Below, in pieces: positions 39,367 through 46,956 of a DNA stretch of 46,956 nt. The notes beneath the pieces were generated by a model. That model searched no databases. It was not told where the DNA came from and saw only the letters and a program-made list of their open reading frames with translations. Source of the DNA: Candidatus Hermodarchaeota archaeon (lineage in GTDB: Archaea > Asgardarchaeota > Hermodarchaeia > Hermodarchaeales > Hermodarchaeaceae); NCBI GenBank assembly GCA_016839805.1, contig JAEOTO010000025.1, positions 1 to 46,956 on the forward strand, given 5' to 3'. Positions within the stretch are counted from its first letter, which is position 1; the number at the start of each line of letters is the position of its first letter. The position numbers and the translations under genes are program-made.

Positions 39367-40995
39367 CTACGTCAAGCGCTCAATAAGCCATGACACAGGT
39401 CTAGATACAGGATGAAGCACTTGGCTAATAGCCAGTAATGTCTGGACATCAATGGGGTTGAGAACACTACTTCTGACTAGCCCCCAAAGATAGAGAAGGG
39501 CAAGGGGAGCCAAGCTAAGTATGAGCATAACTTGGAACAGCCAAGACACCAGCCCTACAAGACTCAACACTGAGATGAGCAATCCTCCCAAAATGAGTAT
39601 TACAAAGGATAACAAGACAATAATCAATAGCACACCAGCAGCTTTTGGCATAAAACGCATAGAAATTTTGAAGCTCGTTCGCCGCTGGTATAATACTGAA
39701 AAAATTACCAAAAACGGAATTCCCACCAACCAAATGAGCGCTACAACCAGTTCACGCCAAATGGGGCAGAGAAACCACAACGTAACAGAAACCACTACCG
39801 TCCAAGCCGCATAGGTCACTAAAACTCCACGGATATTTCCAATCCCAATTAGTGTATCCATCATCATTGACGCCAGAGGATAGACTAGAAAACTCCCCGC
39901 CATTAACACTAGAAAGGGAACTGCGATTAACCCTGGACCTGCAAACAGAACCACGAGAATCGGTGTCGCATAAAAGACCAACACAACAGCGATAAATGCA
40001 CTAAATACAAATCCGAACTTCCAGGCCCTACCCATGTACGCTTTAATTGATGCCCACGCATTCCTCGCCACATCACCTGAAGTTCGGGGCATCAACACCC
40101 GAAATGGCGCCGCCTGCCCTCGCTGAACATACAGTGCAACACTCAAAGCTAATCCTAAACCTGCCAGAATCACATCGGAAGTCCGAAACTGATTCGCAAT
40201 TAACAACGGAACATTCAGAAAGACAGCACCCATCAATGCAAGTAGTAACGCCTGCAGTCCGGTACTAACAATTGATTTTCGAGTCAAAGAAACATACTCT
40301 TCCATTTTCTCAATTCGGTATTCACGCAGTAACTTGAGAAGAATGATTACCTCAAAGAAAATGGTTACAACGGAAGCCACAATGTTCAGTAAAATTACTG
40401 CCATTAATGTCATAGTCCCAAATGCAAATAGTCCTGCCAATGTGGCAAAGTACAGACCATGGTACAAGCCCATGGCCATAGTACAATAACGCATCTGCTG
40501 CATTCCCCGAAACACTCCCTGCAGCACCGTACTTACAGCCGTCAGAGGAACCGCGATCAACGCAAGTTGAAACAATGGCACCGCATAAAACGGTACAAAG
40601 AAGTTGAGAGGGAGCCACACAATAAGAAAATAAAAAACAGCAAGAACTCCCAGGCTTGCCAGCACACTAGTAAAAATCGCCCAAGCAATGAGTCGATACA
40701 GAAAAGAAGAACGTCGACTCATAATCTCTGGCATATGCTTCATTAACGCCACATCAATCCCCATGATTCCAACCGGAATGAACAAATTTACCCACGTAAA
40801 TACCAGAACATAAAGATAGAATTCATAGACTGGAGCCTGGGGTAATCCCCGAACAATCACAATGGATGAAGCGATGCCAAAAAGGACAATTAGGAGGATA
40901 GTGACTGCTTCAGCAACGATATTTTGGGCAAAGCGGATTTCTGTGCCAGCTAGCCCATCACGACTCGGATCTCGCACTACTTTGTTTGCAGACAC
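39367..40995 (-). CDS. Polysaccharide flippase-like (MOP superfamily) membrane protein
   Basis: A 542-residue protein with about 14 membrane helices. The opening (RFAQNIVAEAVTILLIVLFGIASSIVIVRGLPQAPVYEFYLYVLVFTWVNLFIPVGIMGID) follows the pattern of Wzx/RfbX exporters, which flip lipid-linked oligosaccharides across the membrane. Its start (GTG at 40995) lies inside the end of the GT4 gene before it, a 19-bp overlap that implies coupled translation. With two glycosyltransferases and a nucleotidyltransferase nearby, surface glycan or S-layer glycosylation is likely. Confidence 0.85.
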   Translation of the reverse strand: MSANKVVRDPSRDGLAGTEIRFAQNIVAEAVTILLIVLFGIASSIVIVRGLPQAPVYEFYLYVLVFTWVNLFIPVGIMGIDVALMKHMPEIMSRRSSFLYRLIAWAIFTSVLASLGVLAVFYFLIVWLPLNFFVPFYAVPLFQLALIAVPLTAVSTVLQGVFRGMQQMRYCTMAMGLYHGLYFATLAGLFAFGTMTLMAVILLNIVASVVTIFFEVIILLKLLREYRIEKMEEYVSLTRKSIVSTGLQALLLALMGAVFLNVPLLIANQFRTSDVILAGLGLALSVALYVQRGQAAPFRVLMPRTSGDVARNAWASIKAYMGRAWKFGFVFSAFIAVVLVFYATPILVVLFAGPGLIAVPFLVLMAGSFLVYPLASMMMDTLIGIGNIRGVLVTYAAWTVVVSVTLWFLCPIWRELVVALIWLVGIPFLVIFSVLYQRRTSFKISMRFMPKAAGVLLIIVLLSFVILILGGLLISVLSLVGLVSWLFQVMLILSLAPLALLYLWGLVRSSVLNPIDVQTLLAISQVLHPVSRPVSWLIERLT

Positions 40996-42140
40996 GTCCG
41001 ATAAACTCCTTCAGTTAACTGGCCAACCTGCTCCCAGGTATGATGCATTTTCACGTAACGCTGACCCGCACGACCCATTTTTTGAAGCTCTGCACGATTA
41101 TTTATCCAACTCTTAAGTTCCTTTGTAATTTGATCCGTGTCTGGTCTAGTTAGAATAATTCCAAATGAGGGTTGCAGGACTTCGCGTACACCTCCCACAG
41201 CTGTTGCCATTACCGGTGTTCCCGTCGCAAGCGCCTCTAACAGTGTCGTCGGAAGCGTCTCAGTGAATGAGGGAATCACATACAAATCCAAGGAAGCCAT
41301 GAACGAGGGCATTTCATCGTATTCCAAAGGTCCAAGAAACGATACATTCTCTAAGCCCTTGACCTCCAGGAGTCTTTTTAATTGGTTTCCAGCAGGCATC
41401 TCTCCGGCGATTAACAGATGTACATCAATATGATGAGATAACTGAACCATTGCCTGCAGCAGTTGATTAATTCCCTTTTCCCGAGTCAATGCACCGGCAT
41501 ATCCTATGACAAACGTATCCTTCGCAAAATCAAGTTGTTTACGAAAATTTGGTCGGGCATTCGCATTAAACCGAGTCACATCAACTGCATGTGGGATATG
41601 GACCACCCGTTCAGCAGGCACTCCCTCTGCCCGTAATACCCGTCTGGAACGCTGAGTGAGACAAATAATCCGTGAAAAGGGACGATGAAGCGCCCGTGCC
41701 TCTAAAAACCGGAAAAACCGAGCACGAAGCGGATTCGATTCCACCCGAAACCATTGCGCTTCAACATGCGATAACACCGACACAAGAACAGGGATGTCAA
41801 GCCGACTTCCTGCTCGTAATGCAGCTTCTGATGCAATGGGTGGGACTGTATGAATAATATCCGGACGCCAATTCATAGCAAAATCCCGAACCACAGGGAT
41901 ATACCGCATCATAAATGCAAATCGGCTGATCACAGTCGAATACGAACGTTTCCGAAGTTCTCGACGAACCGGTACCATTCCAACCGTATTCGGGGACGCA
42001 AATTCAGAACCCTCTACCACTCCGCTCAGGATTATAACCTGGTGTCCATGGCTTGTGAGCCAATCACTCAGTTGTGCCCAATACCTTGGACCACCACCTG
42101 TCTCTTTAGCATGTGACTCAACAACCATGAGAACTTTCAC
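40977..42140 (-). CDS. GT4-family glycosyltransferase
   Basis: A 387-residue GT-B enzyme. VKVLMVVESHAKETGGGPRYWAQLSDWL opens the acceptor domain. The donor domain has FVIGYAGALTREKGINQLLQAM and PSFTETLPTTLLEALATGTPVMATAVGGVREVL with the paired glutamates. The GTG at 42140 is chosen because GGTGA lies 7 bases before it and the first strand begins there; ATG at 42155 would add five residues. It is transcribed just ahead of the flippase and overlaps it. Confidence 0.88.
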   Translation of the reverse strand: MKVLMVVESHAKETGGGPRYWAQLSDWLTSHGHQVIILSGVVEGSEFASPNTVGMVPVRRELRKRSYSTVISRFAFMMRYIPVVRDFAMNWRPDIIHTVPPIASEAALRAGSRLDIPVLVSVLSHVEAQWFRVESNPLRARFFRFLEARALHRPFSRIICLTQRSRRVLRAEGVPAERVVHIPHAVDVTRFNANARPNFRKQLDFAKDTFVIGYAGALTREKGINQLLQAMVQLSHHIDVHLLIAGEMPAGNQLKRLLEVKGLENVSFLGPLEYDEMPSFMASLDLYVIPSFTETLPTTLLEALATGTPVMATAVGGVREVLQPSFGIILTRPDTDQITKELKSWINNRAELQKMGRAGQRYVKMHHTWEQVGQLTEGVYRTCLQTK

Positions 42141-42259
42141 AGGTATTTCACCCATTTAAACACAGCAAAGACCGCTACTTGATTAGGCTAGCAGACGGAA
42201 TTATTATAAAAGTGTGGGCAAGCCAGATACAGTGATACGATTAGACAAGGTGACTGAGA

Positions 42260-43078
42260 TTGTCCAAACCTCGCACGACAAAGAAGACCACAAAAACCTC
42301 CAAGCCCAAAAGCAAAACGAAGGCCAAACCAAAAATCACTACCAAGAAAAAACCCAAAGCTGAACCTGCAGTGCTGAAGGAAGGTGACTTTGTACTAGCT
42401 GATTTTGTCGGGTATACTCATGAAGACCACCAACTTTTTGATACGACCAAAGAAGATGTAGCCAAAGCTGAGAATGTCTTTGACGAAGAGGAGATCTATC
42501 AACCCCGCCTCGTTATCATTGGTCAAGGCATGATGGTTCCCGGGGTAGATGAAGCACTAATCGGAATGAAAGTCGGGAGTTCGAAAAAGGTGGTTCTAGA
42601 ACCTGAGAAAGCTTTCGGGGTTCGAGATGCGAGCCAGGTTCGAATAATTCCTCGGGCCCGCATCAAAAGCGATCAAAAAATCGTCCGTGGAATGCGCGTG
42701 CGAATAGGCAATCAATCAGGAACCGTCCGCCATATTGGGGGAGGACGCGTCACCGTCGATTTTAATCCCCTACTTGCAGGGCACACCGTTGAGTACGACA
42801 TATCGATTACGAAAAAGCTCACACGAGCCCAAGAGCGACTCGAAGCCTTTGTCCAACGCAGATTTAGCGCCGTCGATCCAGGAAGCATTGCCGTCACCGC
42901 AAAGGGGAAGACCGTTACGATTTCAATTAGCGCAGATCCTCGAATTCTCCTCAACCAATCCCTGCAAATTTGGAAATTAGGACTCACTCACGATATTGAA
43001 ACTTACTTGAAAGACAAATACTCAAAGGTTCTCTTCACCGAGGAATGGGAAGTGACCTCAAAACCACCAGCCGAATAA
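42260..43078 (+). CDS. FKBP-type peptidyl-prolyl isomerase with Lys-rich N-terminus
   Basis: A 272-residue protein. The first 38 residues are Lys/Thr/Pro repeats (KKTTKTSKPKSKTKAKPK), which could contact RNA or ribosomes. Then follows a SlyD-like FKBP core: GDFVLADFVGYTHEDHQLFDTT, VIIGQGMMVPGVDEALIGMKVGSSKKVVLEPEKAFG. The insert-in-flap domain reads IVRGMRVRIGNQSGTVRHIGGGRVTVDFNPLLAGHTVEYDISI. A 75-residue C-terminal domain follows. It speeds proline isomerisation and acts as a folding helper. The start is TTG at 42260 behind GGTGA. Confidence 0.9.
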   Translation: MSKPRTTKKTTKTSKPKSKTKAKPKITTKKKPKAEPAVLKEGDFVLADFVGYTHEDHQLFDTTKEDVAKAENVFDEEEIYQPRLVIIGQGMMVPGVDEALIGMKVGSSKKVVLEPEKAFGVRDASQVRIIPRARIKSDQKIVRGMRVRIGNQSGTVRHIGGGRVTVDFNPLLAGHTVEYDISITKKLTRAQERLEAFVQRRFSAVDPGSIAVTAKGKTVTISISADPRILLNQSLQIWKLGLTHDIETYLKDKYSKVLFTEEWEVTSKPPAE

Positions 43079-43090
43079 CTCATCAAAGAA

Positions 43091-43534
43091 TTAACTAACC
43101 CGAGTAACATCCGCCAGCCCAAGCTTCCGGCGCCGTGAGCACTTTAACCCAGCCCGTTGGTGTACCTTTTCTACTCGACACCGATCGCCATCCCGAATTC
43201 CTGTAGGATTACATGCCTCATGATACTCACAGTCCCACTTATCACAAGGACGAACGTGCACAGTAAACACTGCTCCCTCAAAGAGCTGATGCGTCGGTAA
43301 CGTAACCGTAGCCCCTGCTTCTTCCACTTCAACAAGCTGAACTCCATCTTCATGCAGGGGACAATCATGCGCTCGGTCACGGACACTGATTACGGTGTAG
43401 ACCCGATTCGGTTCAAGCTTGTCACAACAGACCTTTCGTAACGGACATTCAATGCATTTCGTCGTTCGACCCATATACTCGAACTCATTCCCGACATGGG
43501 CTTGCCGCTTACCAATTAAGGTAATTACCGTCAC
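43091..43534 (-). CDS. UPF0179 family cysteine-rich protein
   Basis: A 147-residue archaeal protein of unknown function. VITLIGKRQAHVGNEFEYMGRTTKCIECPLRKVCCDKLEPNRVYTV opens the domain as in UPF0179. Further cysteines (DCPLHEDG, RPCDKWDCEYHEACNP, LKCSRRR) could bind an Fe-S cluster or zinc. The GTG at 43534 is chosen because the family starts just before TLIGK and GGTG precedes it; the frame is open to TTG at 43546. The gene is convergent with the FKBP gene, 12 bp apart. Confidence 0.88.
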   Translation of the reverse strand: MTVITLIGKRQAHVGNEFEYMGRTTKCIECPLRKVCCDKLEPNRVYTVISVRDRAHDCPLHEDGVQLVEVEEAGATVTLPTHQLFEGAVFTVHVRPCDKWDCEYHEACNPTGIRDGDRCRVEKVHQRAGLKCSRRRKLGLADVTRVS

Positions 43535-43866
43535 CAAGTACACCAAATAATCAAATGCAATGTACCATTCAGGCTAGAACAGAAGAACAAGAAGTTTTTC
43601 CTTTTCCCGAAATATCTTCTGCAAACCCTTGAAAAAGTTTATATAAGGCGACTCGTCTCCACTCATTCGGCGAATCGGGTAAGCAATATTCTCACCCCGA
43701 ACCGTCATTTTCCCAAAATTCGACTCTTTGAATAATTATTGTCTGAGCCTAGTGCCAGGACATTTGCAGGGAACTATATTGAACCTTTCATTTGTATTAA
43801 TGGCTTCACTTAAGCCCAACTCACAATTCCAATTCTGTTACACCCTAATCCATTAAAGACAACAAG
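43535..43866. other. 332-bp stretch between divergent genes
   Basis: It holds the promoter of the CPSF nuclease. TTTATATAAG at 43638-43647 is a strong TATA box, which predicts transcription from about 43670 and a leader near 200 bases. Within it an 18-codon frame (ATG at 43799, ending TAA) precedes the nuclease start by a few bases. CGGGT/ACCCCG near 43676-43702 can form a weak stem. No RNA gene was recognised. Confidence 0.4.
43638..43647 (+). promoter_or_regulatory. TATA box upstream of the KH-CPSF nuclease gene
   Basis: TTTATATAAG, followed by GCGACTC; the element at 9313-9329 reads TTATATAAGGCGGACTC, almost the same. It lies about 225 bp before the ATG at 43867, so either the leader is long or a second promoter exists. 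Confidence 0.5.
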
Positions 43867-46800
43867 ATGGTGCAAATATTGGCAATCGAAGACCCCCTAG
43901 ACGATTTTCGTGACAAACTTTTACAAAAACTCCCTAAGGCTGCGAAAGTCACCCACATTGAATTTGAAGGACCTGAAATCGCGATCTATGCACGCAAACC
44001 GGATGAATTCGGCGAACAAACCACCGTTAAAGAACTTGCCAAACAATTCCGCAAACGCATCGTCATCCGATCAGACCCTGAAGTGCGAAATCCAAACGAC
44101 GTCGCCGAAGAAGAAATCCGCAAAATCGTCCCCGAAGAAGCAGAAATCACAGGGATCACCTTCAACGACACCATCGGCGAAGTCATCATCGAAGCCAAAA
44201 AACCTGGTCTTGTCATTGGTCGGACGGGCACCACAATGGAAGAAATCCGACTCAAAACCTTTTGGCGTCCCACCGTTATCCGTACTCCCCCCCTCAAATC
44301 CGATACTATCCTAAAAATCCGCCACGCCCTCCAAAACTCCAGCGAAGACCGCAAAACCATTCTCCGCACCATTGGTCGCCGCATTCACCGACCCCCCCTC
44401 ATTCGCGGCGGCTACATCCGACTTACTCCCCTCGGCGGCTTCCGAGAAGTCGGGCGCATGAGCATGCTCGTGCAAACACCCGAATCCAACATCATGGTCG
44501 ATTGCGGCGTCAACGTCGGCGCCACCGACCAAGCCTTCCCCCGATTTGACCTTCCCGAATTCAACATATCCAAACTCGATGCCATTGTCATCACCCATGC
44601 CCACCTCGATCACTGTCTGCCGCCGGAAACCCCTGTAAGAATGGCTAATGGTCTTTGGAAGCCTATTGGCGAAATTATACCTGGGGAATTCGTAACCAGT
44701 TACAATTGGGAAATTGGCGCCTTTGAAGCCGCGAAATGTGTTGGAAAAACTGTTACACATGGACATAGTAAAAGAATCGAAATTATAACACCATATCATA
44801 CCATTTCCTCGTCACCCAACCATCGCTTCTTTATCTACGAGGGATTAAAACTCTGTGAAATTGAAGCCCAAGATTTACATAAAAACATGCTTCTCCCCGT
44901 ACAGCGACCAGAAAATTTCGAAAATGTAGACACAATTCAATTGAATACCCAGATTCCATTCTCTGGTCGATTCCCCCTCACCAATGAAATGCGAAACGAA
45001 TTTCGAACCCATCGAATAAAACAAAACTTAACACAAAAGAATCTTGCTCAAATAATCGGTGTCCATCAGAACGCAATCTCGAAAATAGAAACCAATCAGA
45101 AGTTTATTACTTTCCCCGTATTGAAATCACTTCTCAATTTCCATAATATTGATTGGAATGACTTTGTTGAAAAATACCGCTTACCAAAACTACCATCAAC
45201 GCTCTCTCCTGAGCTTGCACAAATAGTGGGCTATATTCAGGGAGATGGACACAAGTCCAGTGAACACTCATTCCGAATTACTGAGGTTGATCAGTCGACC
45301 ATTCAAACGTACTGTTCTCTTTTTAACCAGCTTTTCAGAATCAATCCAATTGTCAAGCCACGCTCAGACACAGAGGAACCTACCTACTCAATCGATGTAA
45401 ATAACGCCTACGTTCTCCGGTTCCTCGAAATTAATTTCACTTCGATTTTTGCAAAGAGTCGCAAACTCTACATACCCCCTATCCTATACAATTCTTCAAA
45501 CGTAATTAAACAAGCCTATTTACGAGGTCTATTCGATGCTGATGGAACTGTCGTCAACGCTGTTAGGATCTGTAGTTATAGCTCACAGCTTCTCAAACAA
45601 GTGCAATTTCTCCTCTATCAATTGAACATCCCATCCAGCGTCAACGTAAAAACACACACAGTACAAATAGCAAGTACTGCAGCCATAAACCAATACACCA
45701 AATTAGTCGGATTCACATCTAAGACAAAGACAAAAAAATTACAACAGCTCAACCAAACCAAATCCCAAACACGAAGCGCGTCACACTTTGATCTACTCCC
45801 GATTTCCTCAAAAGATTTTGCGAAGATTTTGGATGATGCGAGAATAATTGGTCGGATTCATCATAGTCCTCGTATTGCCGATTTACCAATGGCACTTCTT
45901 GATTGGTATCGACGCAAATCAGGTTACGCTACACGGAACACCGTTGAGCTACTCATAAATGTATTAATGGAACGATACAATTCCATCGAAGCCCTGAAAG
46001 AACACGTCCAAGACAATCTACTTGAAACTCGTCAACAACTTTCACTCCCACGAACACTTGTTGCCAACGCTACTGGGCTATCCATGATGCAAGTACAGTA
46101 TCGAGAAGAAGGTAACCTACAAGATGAATTAACACAAAGAATTGAACACTTTATATTAAACGAAATCGATCGTGTTCAAGAAAAAATCCAAAACATTATC
46201 CAAAAAATCAATCATCTTCTTTCTCTCAACGTTGACTGGTACCCCATCAAAACTCTTCATCAACAGGATAATGATACTCCACTAATTGACATTGAAGTCT
46301 TACCAAATCGCAGTTTCATTGCACACGGCATCATTGTGCATAATTGTGGATTTGCACCTTTCCTGTACAAGTATGGATACGAAGGTCCCGTCTATTGCAC
46401 TTCTCCCACCCAAGATCTCATGACCATGCTCCAAATTGATTACCTTGAGGTCGCGCATCGCGAAGGGAAAGTCGCCCCCTATGGGCTCAAAGATATCCGG
46501 AAACTCATTATGCACACTATTCCCCTCAACTATGGCGAAGTCACCGATATTGCCCCCGACGTCCGCCTCACCCTCCACAACGCCGGACACATCCTCGGCT
46601 CCAGCATCGCCCACCTCCACATCGGCGACGGGCTCTATAATCTCGCCTACACCGGCGACTTCAAATACGCCCGCAGCCGCCTCCTTGAACCCGCCACCGA
46701 CCGCTTCCCCCGCCTCGAAACCCTCATCATGGAATCCACCTACGGCGCCCCAAATGACCTCATGCCCTCCCGCAAAAACTCCGAACGCCAACTCGTTGAC

Positions 46801-46956
46801 TACATCAACCGCACCCTCGAACGCGGTGGCAAAGTCCTCATCCCCGTCCTCGCCGTCGGACGCGCCCAAGACCTTCTCGTCGTCATCGACGAATACCTGC
46901 GCCGCGGCACCCTCCCAGAAGCCCCCGTCTTCGTCGACGGCATGATCATCGAAGCC
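43867..46956 (+). CDS. KH-domain beta-CASP ribonuclease (aCPSF1) interrupted by an intein (partial)
   Basis: The frame runs 1030 codons to the window edge without a stop. Residues 1-150 are KH-like, with a GxxG loop in [14 protein letters not shown]. The metallo-beta-lactamase part starts near 178 ([29 protein letters not shown]) and has the metal motif ITHAHLDH at 242-249. There the intein is inserted. The host resumes with [47 protein letters not shown], and [12 protein letters not shown] of the beta-CASP domain. aCPSF1 cleaves RNA 3' ends and terminates transcription in archaea. Host codons are C-rich, unlike the intein. Confidence 0.93.
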   Translation, partial: MVQILAIEDPLDDFRDKLLQKLPKAAKVTHIEFEGPEIAIYARKPDEFGEQTTVKELAKQFRKRIVIRSDPEVRNPNDVAEEEIRKIVPEEAEITGITFNDTIGEVIIEAKKPGLVIGRTGTTMEEIRLKTFWRPTVIRTPPLKSDTILKIRHALQNSSEDRKTILRTIGRRIHRPPLIRGGYIRLTPLGGFREVGRMSMLVQTPESNIMVDCGVNVGATDQAFPRFDLPEFNISKLDAIVITHAHLDHCLPPETPVRMANGLWKPIGEIIPGEFVTSYNWEIGAFEAAKCVGKTVTHGHSKRIEIITPYHTISSSPNHRFFIYEGLKLCEIEAQDLHKNMLLPVQRPENFENVDTIQLNTQIPFSGRFPLTNEMRNEFRTHRIKQNLTQKNLAQIIGVHQNAISKIETNQKFITFPVLKSLLNFHNIDWNDFVEKYRLPKLPSTLSPELAQIVGYIQGDGHKSSEHSFRITEVDQSTIQTYCSLFNQLFRINPIVKPRSDTEEPTYSIDVNNAYVLRFLEINFTSIFAKSRKLYIPPILYNSSNVIKQAYLRGLFDADGTVVNAVRICSYSSQLLKQVQFLLYQLNIPSSVNVKTHTVQIASTAAINQYTKLVGFTSKTKTKKLQQLNQTKSQTRSASHFDLLPISSKDFAKILDDARIIGRIHHSPRIADLPMALLDWYRRKSGYATRNTVELLINVLMERYNSIEALKEHVQDNLLETRQQLSLPRTLVANATGLSMMQVQYREEGNLQDELTQRIEHFILNEIDRVQEKIQNIIQKINHLLSLNVDWYPIKTLHQQDNDTPLIDIEVLPNRSFIAHGIIVHNCGFAPFLYKYGYEGPVYCTSPTQDLMTMLQIDYLEVAHREGKVAPYGLKDIRKLIMHTIPLNYGEVTDIAPDVRLTLHNAGHILGSSIAHLHIGDGLYNLAYTGDFKYARSRLLEPATDRFPRLETLIMESTYGAPNDLMPSRKNSERQLVDYINRTLERGGKVLIPVLAVGRAQDLLVVIDEYLRRGTLPEAPVFVDGMIIEA
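44614..46344 (+). mobile_element. Intein with LAGLIDADG endonuclease and HTH insert, in aCPSF1
   Basis: 577 residues from Cys1 ([13 protein letters not shown], block A) to VHN followed by Cys+1. Block B is [10 protein letters not shown], with its histidine. The endonuclease motifs [13 protein letters not shown] (45214-45252) and [11 protein letters not shown] (45514-45546) both keep their aspartates, so cutting activity is plausible. Block F/G is [19 protein letters not shown], with the penultimate His and final Asn. An XRE-like helix-turn-helix (about 44989-45160, [20 protein letters not shown]) lies before the endonuclease. Base composition is clearly more AT-rich than the host gene. Confidence 0.93.

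Overview
The window is archaeal chromosome. The evidence is its information-processing genes: ribosomal proteins S19e, L39e, L31e, L18a/LX, L37e, L11, L1, L10 and L12, aIF6, prefoldin alpha, FtsY, SecE, Spt5, Rpp21, an Lsm protein, PDCD5, archaeal Trm5, SepF, archaeal-type D-aminoacyl-tRNA deacylase and the KH-domain CPSF nuclease. tRNAs carry archaeal bulge-helix-bulge introns and encode CCA. Translation often starts at GTG or TTG behind GGTGA or GGAGG sites. The gene set would suit an Asgard or euryarchaeal lineage. No lineage-specific marker was recognised, so the phylum is left open.

Layout. (1) Positions 1-12000 are accessory: a cut-off XRE repressor, small membrane or secreted proteins, a heme-type ferric-reductase-like membrane protein, an ICMT-like methyltransferase, an amidohydrolase, an MFS transporter, an aminotransferase, a zinc-finger/GNAT fusion, a 2-hydroxyacid dehydrogenase and an AbrB-like protein. 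Gene-poor stretches at 8781-9497 and 9966-10552 are rich in hairpins. (2) 12000-17500 holds PhzF, an NSUN-type RNA methyltransferase, Pcm, a DUF371 protein and a minus-strand run of PUA protein, SepF and Trm5. (3) 17500-20010 holds Lsm-L37e-tRNA-Ala, a tRNA-Val/tRNA-Phe pair and two divergent tRNA-Gly genes. (4) 20040-24565 is a plus-strand translation and protein-export run from Rpp21 to FtsY. (5) 24566-28930 has a 5' fragment of one argF, a large LAGLIDADG/HTH protein, an intact second argF and the deacylase. (6) 29020-32800 is SecE-Spt5 and the L11-L1-L10-L12 stalk run. (7) 32880-43080 holds Nip7 with an NSUN methyltransferase, HypC, a sugar nucleotidyltransferase, a split DUF1616 pair, two GT4 glycosyltransferases, a flippase and an FKBP isomerase, which together suggest surface glycan synthesis. 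(8) The end is a UPF0179 protein and the 5' part of the KH-CPSF nuclease, interrupted by a 577-residue intein placed directly after its HxHxDH metal motif.

The points most worth following are these: the argF fragment / homing-protein / second argF arrangement; a pseudoknot-like leader with a sequestered ribosome binding site before the gene at 19059-19454; tRNA-Phe with two introns and tRNA-Ala with an intron between positions 33 and 34; the hairpin-rich leader before the gene at 10553; and an identical 21-bp-spaced TGTTCAAA pair before two unrelated genes. All calls come from reading the sequence by hand; no database search or folding program was run.
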